From assembly GCF_021545845.1 (NCBI RefSeq), contig NZ_CP088923.1, forward strand, positions 1,736,001-1,800,000: a DNA stretch of 64,000 nucleotides, in the 5' to 3' direction. This document shows positions 27,301-36,660 of this stretch, one piece after another. The stretch is from Rhodanobacter thiooxydans (GTDB lineage Bacteria > Pseudomonadota > Gammaproteobacteria > Xanthomonadales > Rhodanobacteraceae). A program made the position numbers and the translations under genes. Every line of letters begins with the position of its first letter. The stretch's first letter is position 1. The notes beneath the pieces are model-generated. The model saw nothing but the letters and a program-made list of their open reading frames with translations. It was not told where the DNA came from and made no database searches.

Positions 27301-28146
27301 GTCGCCTGCCGCGAGGCGCTGTTGCGCGCGGGCCATGCGCTGGACGTCTCGGTAAACGCGCCGGCGGCCTCACTGCAGGACCCACGCTATGCGGAGGTGG
27401 CGGCGGCGGTCATCGCGCGCAGCGGCTGCGTGGCGCAGGCGCTGCTGTTCGAGATACTCGAATCGCCGATCGGCACCGAGCATGCCGCCATGCCGCATGG
27501 CTCGGGCATGCAGTCGCTGAAGGCGCTGGGGGTGCGTCTGGTCGAGGACGATCTCGGCGCGGGCTACAGCTCGCTGATCCGCCTGCGCCAGTGGCCGTTC
27601 GACCGCATCAAGATCGATCAGGCCATCGTCGGCCAGGTAAGGCAGGATCCGCTGGGCACCTTGCGCTTCATCCGGCAGCTGATCCGCATCGGACACGACC
27701 TGCGGCTCGAGGTGGTGGTCGAAGGGCTGGAATCGCCCGAGCTGATCGAGGCGGCGACGATCCTCGGCGCGGATTTCGGCCAGGGCTACGCACTGGCGCG
27801 ACCGATACCCGCCGGCGCGTTGTCCACCTGGCTGGCGGGCTACCGGCCGGTACCGGGCTCCATGCGGCCGCAAACCGGGCTGGGCGCACTTGCCGGCGAG
27901 CTGCGCTGGGAGGAGCAGTTCGTCGCCTTGCCGCCGGATCCCGCGTGCTGGGCCCGGCTTGCGCAGATCAGCTGCGACCCCGGCGAGTATCTGCAACGGC
28001 CGGAACCCGGCGATGTGCTGGATGCCAGTCACCAGGCCATGCACCGGGCCGCCCTGGCCGGCCCGGCCGACCCGGTCTACCGCCGCGAGCGCGAAGCCTT
28101 CCTCGCGCTGCTGGTCGGGCACGTGCTGGACAATTTTCAGCAGTGA
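24373..28146 (+). CDS. GAF-GGDEF-globin-like-GAF-EAL c-di-GMP protein
   Basis: A 1257-residue soluble protein that should both make and break cyclic di-GMP. In order: a GAF-like domain (about 40-170), a second GAF-like domain (205-385), GGDEF (390-560, intact RLGGDEF near 473), a helical region that reads like a globin-coupled-sensor domain (about 575-690, with putative proximal His660 in GLFHAACGLEEVW), another GAF (740-895), and EAL (905-1160). EAL residues appear kept: EALARL, LFEILES, EDDLGAGYSS, KIDQAIV and VVEGLES. No membrane segments are seen. ATG 24373 has a weak ribosome site; ATG 24421, preceded by GGGGGAAG, is an alternative. The globin call is by pattern only. Confidence 0.88.
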   Translation: MPTIGVPFRSGEAGQRMDSQQQADGELRERFYRSVAETLALLHAPPDPDRRRTLATIAGILASTMDLPLVWIGRRESACHDVEVVAAAGTAAAYASALKLSADESVPGGRGPVGRVLRDERARATPVGAPEFGPWREAARRHGFGSCIAAASRTRDDGQLVLAAYSRDDGPSLSDGLLDWAQRLVDELSRYWDHHGLLERSARMSRYRDAQRAIQRALLEQPDPAAVYRTLAEALADIAGAAAVDVFAAEDDEPMLRRMALVGPLADVVRSLPLPPRHDDGAVVLAPTQAFMQGVPVVRRRSAGPCQGNTAFRHELLEHAATVGCWPLFASTDAIGATQGPTGVFVVITVEPDAFDDEMCRLLDEIADATGLALRQHAQRHALLREQERQTYLALHDDLTGLPNRRALDRHLEIMLERARRRRRMVAVGLLDLDDLKPINDRHGHAVGDRLLAEMAERFRLMLRPGDYVARLGGDEFVLVFEDLDAAQDIDGLLERIGEVLRFPMNIDGTVMSVGASLGIALYSSELRSTGEQLLRRADQAMYLVKSRKRHRSRWWSLVSPEGVVDETDEPDAATPYGEHAAVLLDGCSKAWEPRLPGIVESFHAALRAHDGVARLLDVLPAEDLKAFEQHQMQHLRALLQGDLDLAGHRARATRTGLFHAACGLEEVWLLEAIEQLRDILAAVLAGTGQNDRRALAILLQRLGMERQWQLESMRELQRRRVALLARVNALAWSVEGYLELIQGVADILVSHKEIVACSAGRPDAMGQLTYEAVAGVAFAEYLHALVSGKAVPIRVDADQPTGQGPSGRAWRTARIQRCAHYGSDPAMASWRDIALSLGVVSSVAIPLCASPLQPAVVLTVYSPYAGGFHSEDQRAFLEQIKTVLDLALARLAPPRQGTELLPFFVRERWRAMVATDALQMHYQPLVRLADGRVAEIEALARLRDEDGELLAPARFLPALGADELLALFRQGLGQAVACREALLRAGHALDVSVNAPAASLQDPRYAEVAAAVIARSGCVAQALLFEILESPIGTEHAAMPHGSGMQSLKALGVRLVEDDLGAGYSSLIRLRQWPFDRIKIDQAIVGQVRQDPLGTLRFIRQLIRIGHDLRLEVVVEGLESPELIEAATILGADFGQGYALARPIPAGALSTWLAGYRPVPGSMRPQTGLGALAGELRWEEQFVALPPDPACWARLAQISCDPGEYLQRPEPGDVLDASHQAMHRAALAGPADPVYRREREAFLALLVGHVLDNFQQ

Positions 28147-28191
28147 GCCGTTGCGTGCACGCACGCTGCGCTTTGGTGGTGCTGAAACGAC

Positions 28192-28217
28192 GAAACCGGC
28201 CGCAAGGGGCCGGTTTC
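28192..28217 (-). terminator. Likely original tRNA-Val terminator, now left of the island
   Basis: Ten-base perfect arms (GAAACCGGCC / GGCCGGTTTC) flank a six-base loop. Read on the minus strand, a T-rich stretch (GGTTTCGTCGTTTC) follows. It lies just outside the displaced tRNA 3' copy, where the tRNA terminator would have been before insertion. It may also stop transcription of the upstream GGDEF-EAL gene. Confidence 0.5.
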
Positions 28218-28226
28218 CGGATCGGA

Positions 28227-28275
28227 TGGTGGGCGATGCAAGGATCGAACTTGCGACACCTGCCGTGTGAAGGCA
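28227..28275. other. Attachment site copy, integrase end
   Basis: These 49 bp are identical to the 3' part of tRNA-Val at 32102-32150. The copy is separated from the 5' half of the tRNA by the whole island, so it is the displaced 3' end left by integration. Confidence 0.92.
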
Positions 28276-28353
28276 AGAAAACGGACTTTTGCGGACTGGT
28301 GCGGACGATATAAGTCATTGAAATAGCAGTAAACACGTACTTCGTCCGCCGTG

Positions 28354-29509
28354 ATGCGTGATAATTTTTCCGTACTATGTCCGTACGGCAAAGAATCATG
28401 GCCCGTTTTCGAGATCGACAAGGTTCGCGTTCGCAACCGTTTGGCCGTCCGGCGTGAACCGTACTGGGGCGCTCCGATTGCGCGCGGCCTGTTCCTGGGC
28501 TTCCGCAAGCTGGAGGATGGCGGGACGTGGATCGCGCGCCAGCGTGACGAGGATGGCAGGCAGCGTTATCAGTCCATCGGGCATGCCGCCAGCATCGCGC
28601 ATGATGACGCGGTGAAGGCTGCGCGGGCTTGGGCCAAGGCTGTGTGCTGGCGTGGATACGTCCGAGGTCGAGACCGTAGCGGACGCATGCAGGGCATACG
28701 TGAAGGATCGCCGGCAGGAAGTGGGTGACGCGAACGCCGACGATGCAGATGGCCGATTCGAGCGCACGGTCTACGGCCATTCCATCGGCAAGGTGAAGCT
28801 GGCGAAGTTGCGCATGCAGCAGGTCAAGGACTGGCGCGCCGGCCTGGACATGAGCGATGCCAGCAAGAACCGCACGCTGTCCGCGCTCAAGGCCGCGCTG
28901 AACTATGCCGTGTCATCGCGGTACGTCGAGGCGGGACTGGCTATCGAGTGGACGGGCGTCAAGCCGCACGAGGTCACCACGCGGCGAGACCTGTACTTGA
29001 ACCGCAAGCAGCGCCATGCCCTGGTCGAGAAACTGCCGGAGCATGCCCGCCCCTTCGTCCGTGGCCTGTGTCTGCTACCGCTGCGCCCTGATGCGCTGGC
29101 ATCGGCGACCGTGGGCGACCTGGACGCCAAGCGGACGGCGCTGCGGATCGTGAAGGACAAGGCCGGGGCAGGGAGCGTTATCGCGCTGTCGCCGGACGCT
29201 TCCAAGCTGATGCGCAAGCAGGGCAAGGGCAAGCTCCCGGGCGCTCCGCTGATCGCCTATGCGGACGGCTCGCACTGGCACAAGGAGCGGTGGAAGCAGC
29301 CGATCAAGAAAGCCGCCGCCGCGAAGCTTCCGTTAGGCGTCTGTGCCTACACGCTGCGCCATAGCGTCATTACCGACGTGCTGGTCGGCGGCATGGACTC
29401 GCTGACCGTGGCGAGGATAGCGGGCACGTCCCTGGCGATGATCGAAAAGCACTACGGCCACCTGCTACACGACCACGCGGCTAAGGCGATGGCGGGGCTG
29501 GCGCTGTAA
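28354..29509 (+). pseudogene. int: Tyrosine integrase, frameshifted
   Basis: A phage-type site-specific recombinase. The N-terminal arm-binding part is read from about 28354 to 28642 (YWGAPIARGLFLGFRKLEDG, GTWIARQRDEDGRQRYQSIG). The rest is in another frame from about 28643 to 29509, starting near VDTSEVETVADACRAYVKDR. A one-base slip in the GCTGTGTGCTGG tract near 28640-28648 would restore a single frame. The catalytic part looks intact: LPLRPDALA (Arg), YTLRHSVIT (Arg and His box) and MIEKHYGHL (Tyr). It sits beside the attachment site. It could be a real mutation or a sequencing error; GTG 28652 could still give a truncated catalytic domain. Confidence 0.85.
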
Positions 29510-29539
29510 CAATCTGTTACAGACCGCTCACGATGAACA

Positions 29540-29572
29540 TTGAAAGACTTTCAAGAGTTGATATTGTATCAA
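29540..29572 (+). promoter_or_regulatory. Promoter with two adjacent palindromes before the toxin gene
   Basis: Two perfect inverted repeats lie side by side: TTGAAAGACTTTCAA (29540-29554) and TTGATATTGTATCAA (29558-29572). The first contains a -35-like TTGAAA and the second a -10-like TATTGT, 16 bp apart. Both palindromes would be covered by a bound HTH dimer, so they are likely operators for the XRE-type antitoxin encoded downstream. Confidence 0.6.
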
Positions 29573-29592
29573 AATAGGTACACCATGGCGCC

Positions 29593-29949
29593 ATGGTTCT
29601 CCTCCCAGCCTGGGTTCTAAGCGTTCTTTTCTACGCCACCGAGGCCGGGACTGAGCCGGTACGAGATTGGCTGCGCTCTCTTCCAGCCGAGTCCCGCAAG
29701 GCCATCGGCGAAGACATCAAGACGGTGCAGATGGGTTGGCCGCTAGGGATGCCGCTGGTACGTAACCTGGAGCCGGGATTGTGGGAAGTACGCATCAACC
29801 TGCCTGATGGCATTGCCCGCGTACTGTTCATGACAGAAGGTCCGGCCATGATTCTGTTACATGGCTTCATCAAGAAAACGCAGAAGACATCCAAGCAAGA
29901 CCTTGAGCTTGCCCGCAAACGCATGAAAGAGGTACGCCGCCATGGCTAA
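29593..29949 (+). CDS. HigB/RelE-type toxin (phage Gp49-like)
   Basis: A 118-residue toxin of the type II RelE/HigB superfamily. Conserved features are EPVRDWLRSLPAESRKAIGED, LEPGLWEVRINLPDGIARVLF and ILLHGFIKKTQKTSKQDLELA. The family usually cuts mRNA on the ribosome. The antitoxin follows, overlapping by 8 bp. The start is slightly uncertain: most relatives begin nearer the VLFYATEAG segment. It lies within the tRNA-Val island, where such pairs often help keep the element. Confidence 0.9.
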   Translation: MVLLPAWVLSVLFYATEAGTEPVRDWLRSLPAESRKAIGEDIKTVQMGWPLGMPLVRNLEPGLWEVRINLPDGIARVLFMTEGPAMILLHGFIKKTQKTSKQDLELARKRMKEVRRHG

Positions 29950-30235
29950 GAAGAATGTTCACATCGGTAGCAGCTTCGACGACTTCCTGGCGGAAGATGG
30001 CCGGCTGGAGGAGGCGACCGCTATCGCCATCAAGCGTGTCATCACTTGGCAGTTCGAGCAGGCTATGAAAGCCTCTGGGATCACCAAGACCGCCATGGCA
30101 GAGCGCATGAATACCAGTCGCGCATCACTTGGCCGGTTGCTGGATGAGAACGATACCGGCCTTACTCTGGAGACTCTGAGCCGTGGCGCGCAGGCGCTCG
30201 GCTATCGTGTGAAGGTGGAGCTGGTCGCAGAGTGA
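29942..30235 (+). CDS. HigA/XRE-family antitoxin
   Basis: A 97-residue helix-turn-helix protein. The HTH reads ITKTAMAERMNTSRASLGRL. The C-terminal part (LETLSRGAQALGYRVKVELV) is typical of antitoxins paired with HigB/Gp49 toxins. It should neutralise the toxin and repress the operon at the palindromes upstream. The toxin-first order and overlapping start match HigBA systems. A terminator follows at 30266. Confidence 0.92.
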   Translation: MAKKNVHIGSSFDDFLAEDGRLEEATAIAIKRVITWQFEQAMKASGITKTAMAERMNTSRASLGRLLDENDTGLTLETLSRGAQALGYRVKVELVAE

Positions 30236-30265
30236 GTTAACCAGCACGCCACTCATGTCCCGATC

Positions 30266-30289
30266 AAGCCCGCCCTGTGCGGGCTTTTT
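30266..30289 (+). terminator. Rho-independent terminator after the toxin-antitoxin pair
   Basis: An AAGCCCGC stem with a short loop (CCTGT), its complement GCGGGCTT, and a T run follow the antitoxin stop by about 30 bp. Confidence 0.85.
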
Positions 30290-30368
30290 CGTGGGCGGCG
30301 TTGGTGGACGATGCTATGCCCGGTTGATTACTACATATTCGATCTCCCGCAACCGATAGCTGGCGATA

Positions 30369-30743
30369 ATGCCGGATTACAAGTTTTTCAACGCCGCCGG
30401 GGACATGGTGTTTTCATCGTCGCATCGATATGTGCGAATCGTCGGTTCCCTCACTGCCAGCGCCGGCCCCAGCTTGCCGTCGAATTCGATAACGCTGGCA
30501 GCAGGAAAAACCTATGCGGTCATGCAAAACGACCCGATGGCCTACGCCAAGATAGTGAATCAATCACCAGTGCCGGCAGAGCAGGACTGGTTTCTGTATT
30601 CAATGCGGGGATGCTTCAAGGTAGCCAGCAATGTCATCTCGGCAGTGGCCGGCGAATTTGCCGCGGTCCACTATGGTGTGACGAGCCCGCCGCCGTATTC
30701 GACTGCAGCGACGGGATTCGTCGTGGATGTGACTGGTCTCTGA
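30369..30743 (+). CDS. Small phage-like protein of unknown function
   Basis: A 124-residue protein beginning MPDYKFFNAAGDMVFSSS. It is beta-rich by eye with no membrane segment. The style (small, next to a phage head gene remnant, lower GC than the chromosome) suggests a phage structural or tail-associated accessory protein, but I recognise no domain. The ATG lacks a strong ribosome site; GATAATG is all that precedes it. Confidence 0.6.
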   Translation: MPDYKFFNAAGDMVFSSSHRYVRIVGSLTASAGPSLPSNSITLAAGKTYAVMQNDPMAYAKIVNQSPVPAEQDWFLYSMRGCFKVASNVISAVAGEFAAVHYGVTSPPPYSTAATGFVVDVTGL

Positions 30744-30789
30744 TGGCATCCCTTGCCTGGTGCAAGTCGATACGATCAAGCAGGCGAGC

Positions 30790-31057
30790 TTAGCGCATGC
30801 CGCAGATTGCGAAGGCCACGGGAAACAGAGTGCGCAGCCGATCAATCGACAGGTATGTACCGCTCGCGTCGTAGAGCTGGTAGGAGGCAAGGCCGCCAAC
30901 ACGCATCAACGTCGCGCGCTCGTCGCCCAACGCTTTGCGTTGAATCTCGTCCGCTTGCGCAGCGATCCATTCCCCGTAGGTGAGCGCTGCGGATACAGGT
31001 CCGGTCATGTTTGCACGCGTCCCCGGTAGCATTTCGGGAAGGTCTATGCCTAGACCA
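30790..31057 (-). pseudogene. Phage head morphogenesis protein, C-terminal fragment
   Basis: The minus strand encodes GIDLPEMLPGTRANMTGPVS and continues with TYGEWIAAQADEIQRKALG and YDASGTYLSIDRLRTLFP. This pattern resembles the C-terminal part of Mu F/SPP1 gp7-type head proteins. The rest of the gene lies beyond the IS200-type element at 31717 and onward. The stop lies at about 30790. Confidence 0.65.
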
Positions 31058-31716
31058 ACGAGGGAGTCCCCCCGGCTCTGCCGGGGAGGCAGTAGAAGTT
31101 TGACGTTTACAGGAGTCCATCGGGGAAACTCCAACTCGTGAGCCGCCAAGCACACGAGAGGAGAGTCCGCCGATGGACGAGTACAAGAGCTTAAACCACA
31201 CGCCATGGGAATGCCTGTACCACGTGGTGTTCATCCCGAAGTGTCGACGTCGCACGTTGTACGTCGAGCTTCGAAAGTATCTGGGAGAGGTGTTCCGCCG
31301 GTTGGCGGAGCAGAAGGAGAGTCGGGTCGAAGAGGGACACCTGATGTCCGATCATGTGCATATGATGCTGAGTATTCCGCCGAAGTATGCGGTGTCGGAG
31401 GTGGAGGGTTACATCAAAGGGAAGAGTGCTATCCACTTGGCGCGAGTGTATGCAGAGCGCAAGCGAAATTTTGTAGGGCAGAGCTTCTGGGCGAGGGGCT
31501 ACTTCGTCTCGACGGTGGGTCGGGATGAGCAAGTGATCCGGGCGTACATTCGCAATCAGGAGGAAGAGGATCGACGATTGGAGCAGTTGCAACTGCTTCG
31601 ATAGGCAGGCCACCGTAGGGTGGCCCGATCAGAGGGGCCGCGTTAGCGACCCCGCCCAAGCCGCTTTGAGCGGCTCACACAACTAAAGCCCCCGGCTTTG
31701 CCGGGGGATACTTACC
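31058..31716 (+). mobile_element. IS200/IS605-family element
   Basis: About 660 bp with one transposase gene. There are no terminal inverted repeats. Instead a hairpin lies near each end: CCCCCGGCTCTGCCGGGG around 31068-31086 and CCCCGGCTTTGCCGGGG around 31689-31707. The leader before tnpA can fold (CTCGTG...CACGAG), as in IS200, where such a stem hides the start. The ends are estimated from where the interrupted phage gene resumes and could be off by about 10 bp. Confidence 0.85.
31173..31604 (+). CDS. tnpA: IS200-type Y1 transposase TnpA
   Basis: A 143-residue single-strand DNA transposase of the HUH superfamily. The HUH motif is in LMSDHVHMMLSIPPKYAVSE. The catalytic Tyr is probably the one in VIRAYIRNQEEED. 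The N-terminal YHVVFIPKCRRRTLY is the family hallmark. Its length matches IS200 TnpA, and no TnpB partner follows. The element lies within the phage head gene remnant in the tRNA-Val island. Confidence 0.95.
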   Translation: MDEYKSLNHTPWECLYHVVFIPKCRRRTLYVELRKYLGEVFRRLAEQKESRVEEGHLMSDHVHMMLSIPPKYAVSEVEGYIKGKSAIHLARVYAERKRNFVGQSFWARGYFVSTVGRDEQVIRAYIRNQEEEDRRLEQLQLLR

Positions 31717-31952
31717 TCTCGCCACGTGCGCATGACGGGCAGCCCCATGCACCGACAGCGCGCATGGATGTGCCCGGGACCGCCAAGCCACGGAACTTCA
31801 TGATTGATCGGCGCATGGCTCGGGGCCTTGGAGTAAATCAGCCCATCCCTGATCCTGCACTCGGGGCGCGATACTGTGTCGAGTGTGCCAAGCCACCGCA
31901 CACCGACAATCAGGTCGTCGTTGCGATAGGCATCAAGGTCGCCGCCTCTCAT
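31717..31952 (-). pseudogene. Phage head morphogenesis protein, middle fragment
   Basis: The minus strand encodes VRWLGTLDTVSRPECRIRDG, and about 25 residues later HIHARCRCMGLPVMRTWRE. The Cys pattern and CRC end match SPP1 gp7/Mu F-like proteins. The frame breaks at the IS200-type element and continues at 31057 as the C-terminal fragment. Upstream (31953 onward) the matching frame is not clear, so the N-terminus is lost or frameshifted. The remaining 150 bp to tRNA-Val hold only a terminator. Confidence 0.65.
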
Positions 31953-32063
31953 GGCCTGTCCACCCGTCGAGCGATCCGAGGAAGCGGCATGCTAGGCGCG
32001 CGCCGTTCGCCTCGTCCACCGTCCGGAAAATCTTTTCCACGTATTTTTTCACTTGCACGAAAA

Positions 32064-32085
32064 AGGCCACCCGTTGAGGTGGCCT
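32064..32085 (-). terminator. Terminator for tRNA-Val, island side
   Basis: On the minus strand, AGGCCACC, a six-base loop, GGTGGCCT and then TTTTCG lie 17 bp after the tRNA 3' end. The island thus supplies a new terminator for the tRNA it interrupted. Confidence 0.75.
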
Positions 32086-32101
32086 AAATCGTTGAATCTA
32101 T

Positions 32102-32177
32102 TGGTGGGCGATGCAAGGATCGAACTTGCGACACCTGCCGTGTGAAGGCAGTGCTCTACCGCTGAGCTAATCGCCCC
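32102..32177 (-). tRNA. tRNA-Val (anticodon CAC)
   Basis: A complete 76-nt tRNA on the minus strand with encoded CCA. The acceptor stem is GGGGCGA/TCGCCCA-like, the anticodon loop is TTCACAC (anticodon CAC, reading GTG), and the T loop is TTCGATC. Its 3' 49 bp are duplicated at 28227-28275, so this tRNA is the insertion target and was rebuilt by the incoming element. Confidence 0.96.
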
Positions 32178-32306
32178 GTCGAGAACGCGGCATTCTAGGG
32201 GCAGTCGCCGGGTGGGTCAATGCCCGGTACGGACCGGAGCGCGCGAGGCCGGCGGCGCAGGTTGCTAGACTTGCGTCCTCCCAACCTCACGTCAAAGCGC
32301 ACCACC

Positions 32307-32648
32307 ATGGAATTCATCAACGATTACCTGGCCGATATTCTGCGTGCCCTGCAGCAGTTCGAGCTGACGCCGTGGAAGATGGTTGGTTTTACCGGAACCT
32401 TGCTGTTCACCAGCCGCTGGTTCGTGCAGCTCTACTACACGCGCAAGTACAAGCGGGTGGTGATGCCGCTGGCGTTCTGGTGGCTGTCGGTGTTCGGCAG
32501 CGCGCTGTTGCTGGCGTATTTCGTGGTCGGCAAGAACGACTCGGTAGGCATCATCTCGAACTTCTTCCCGGTGTTCGTCTCGGTCTACAACCTGGTGGTG
32601 CACCTGCGCCACCGCAAGAACAGCGCCACCGGCGACGCTACCGCGTGA
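32307..32648 (+). CDS. Lipid A biosynthesis N-terminal (LAB_N) domain protein
   Basis: A 113-residue inner-membrane protein with about three hydrophobic helices. The LAB_N signature is visible: LLFTSRWFVQLYYTRKYKR and LAFWWLSVFGSALLLAYF. In other bacteria this domain occurs near glycosyltransferases for lipid-linked sugars, but no such gene is adjacent here, so its role is open. ATG 32307 follows a poor ribosome site. Confidence 0.88.
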   Translation: MEFINDYLADILRALQQFELTPWKMVGFTGTLLFTSRWFVQLYYTRKYKRVVMPLAFWWLSVFGSALLLAYFVVGKNDSVGIISNFFPVFVSVYNLVVHLRHRKNSATGDATA

Positions 32649-32678
32649 TGGCATGGCGCCCATGCGGGCGCTGTGCGG

Positions 32679-35378
<2,700 letters not shown>

Positions 35379-35409
35379 GCGTTTGCTTTCGCCTTGCTTG
35401 TTTTTTGCT

Positions 35410-35490
35410 CGTCATTCCCGCGCAAGCGGGAATCCAGTTTCGCTTTTACGCACGCGCGCAGGATGGATTCCCGCTTGCGCGGGAATGACG
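35410..35490. repeat. Palindromic repeat between the two metH halves
   Basis: Perfect 27-bp arms containing ATTCCCGCGCAAGCGGGAAT flank a 27-base loop. Each arm also folds on itself. The ATTCCC...GGGAAT style resembles repeats known from several proteobacteria. On the metH message it would form a large hairpin between the homocysteine-domain gene and the folate/cobalamin gene. Confidence 0.88.
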
Positions 35491-35517
35491 CTCGGGCGGA
35501 GGTGAGGACGGGCGCCG

Positions 35518-36609
35518 TCATGCAGCTTCCTGCACTTCGCCGGGCAGCACCCGCGGCGCGCAGTCGCGCACCGCCTCGGCGATTGCCTTGATGTGCGCTG
35601 GCGTGGTGCCGCAGCAGCCGCCCACCAGGTTGAGCAGGCCGTCGCGGGCGAAGCCGGCGATCACCCCGGCCATGTGCTCGGGCGTTTCGTCGTACTCGGC
35701 GAACGCGTTGGGTAGGCCGGCGTTCGGGTGGGTGCTGACGTAGCTCTCGGCCAGGTTGGCCAGGGTCTGGAGGTGCGGGCGCAGGTCCTCGGCGCCGAGC
35801 GCGCAGTTGAAGCCGACCGACAGCGGCTTCGCGTGGCGCACCGAGTAGTAGAACGCCTCGGCGGTCTGGCCGGAGAGCGTGCGGCCGGAGCGGTCGGTGA
35901 TGGTGCCGGAGACCATTATCGGCACGCGCGCGCCGCGCTGGTGGAACAGCTCACTCAGCGCGAACAGCGCGGCCTTGGCGTTCAGCGTGTCGAAGATCGT
36001 CTCGACCATGATCACGTCGGCGCCGCCGTCGATCAGGCCGCTGGCGGACTCGATGTAATTTGCCGCCAGTTCCTCGAAGGTGACGTTGCGGAAGCCGGGG
36101 TCGTTGACGTCCGGCGACAGCGAGGCGGTGCGGCTGGTGGGGCCGAGCACGCCGATCACGAAGCGTGGTTTCTCCGGCGTCCTCGCCGTCATCGCGTCGC
36201 AGGCGGCGCGGGCGAGTTTCGCGCCTTCGAGGTTCAACTCGTGCGCCAGATGTTGCAGCTTGTAGTCGGACTGGCTGATGCGGGTGGAGTTGAAGGTGTT
36301 GGTCTCGACCAGGTCGGCGCCAGCTTCCAGGTAGGCTTCGTGCACGTCGCGGATGATCTCCGGGCGGGTCAGCGTGAGCAGGTCGTTGTTGCCCTTGAGA
36401 TCGCAGCTGCCGGGATGATCATGGGCATGGCCCTTGTGCGCGTGGCCGTCGTGGCCATGCTCGAAACGCTCGCCGCGGAAGCCGAGCTCGTCCAGCCCGT
36501 GTGCCTGCAGCATGGTGCCCATGCCGCCATCGAGGATCAGGATGCGCTGGCGCAGCGCCTGTTCCAGGGCGGCGACGCGATCGGGATGGAGCCAGGGCAG
36601 GGTACTCAT
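35518..36609 (-). CDS. metH: Methionine synthase homocysteine-binding domain protein
   Basis: A 363-residue homocysteine S-methyltransferase domain, the N-terminal module of MetH as a separate gene. [21 protein letters not shown] and the zinc ligands ([16 protein letters not shown]) are intact. A His-rich stretch ([17 protein letters not shown], about residues 51-67) is inserted soon after the first motif, where MetH usually has a short loop. ATG 36609 follows AAGGAAG. It lies upstream of the folate/cobalamin half in one apparent operon with the ArsR-methyltransferase gene. Confidence 0.93.
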   Translation of the reverse strand: MSTLPWLHPDRVAALEQALRQRILILDGGMGTMLQAHGLDELGFRGERFEHGHDGHAHKGHAHDHPGSCDLKGNNDLLTLTRPEIIRDVHEAYLEAGADLVETNTFNSTRISQSDYKLQHLAHELNLEGAKLARAACDAMTARTPEKPRFVIGVLGPTSRTASLSPDVNDPGFRNVTFEELAANYIESASGLIDGGADVIMVETIFDTLNAKAALFALSELFHQRGARVPIMVSGTITDRSGRTLSGQTAEAFYYSVRHAKPLSVGFNCALGAEDLRPHLQTLANLAESYVSTHPNAGLPNAFAEYDETPEHMAGVIAGFARDGLLNLVGGCCGTTPAHIKAIAEAVRDCAPRVLPGEVQEAA

Positions 36610-36660
36610 CGAACTTCCTTTGGTTGAGCGGTGCAACGGTGTCGGGCGGCGCGGCGGTGT

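Larger units (their letters stand above)
28227..32150. mobile_element. Small genomic island inserted in tRNA-Val
   Basis: A 49-bp perfect direct repeat (28227-28275 and 32102-32150) equals the 3' part of tRNA-Val from CCA through the anticodon stem. Between the copies are a tyrosine integrase next to the left copy, a HigBA-type pair, a small phage-like gene, and a phage head gene remnant containing an IS200-type element. This is the classic layout of an integrase-driven insertion into a tRNA gene. At 3.9 kb with a frameshifted integrase, it looks like a decayed prophage or satellite. Confidence 0.9.

Noticed and set aside
31173..31604. Y1 transposase as the REP-mobilising RAYT enzyme
   Set aside because: It has IS200-type length and motifs, and its end hairpins do not match the GTAG repeats in the window.
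36610..36660. Cobalamin or SAM riboswitch before metH
   Set aside because: The gap to the upstream gene is only about 50 bp, with no conserved B12-box or SAM-box sequence.
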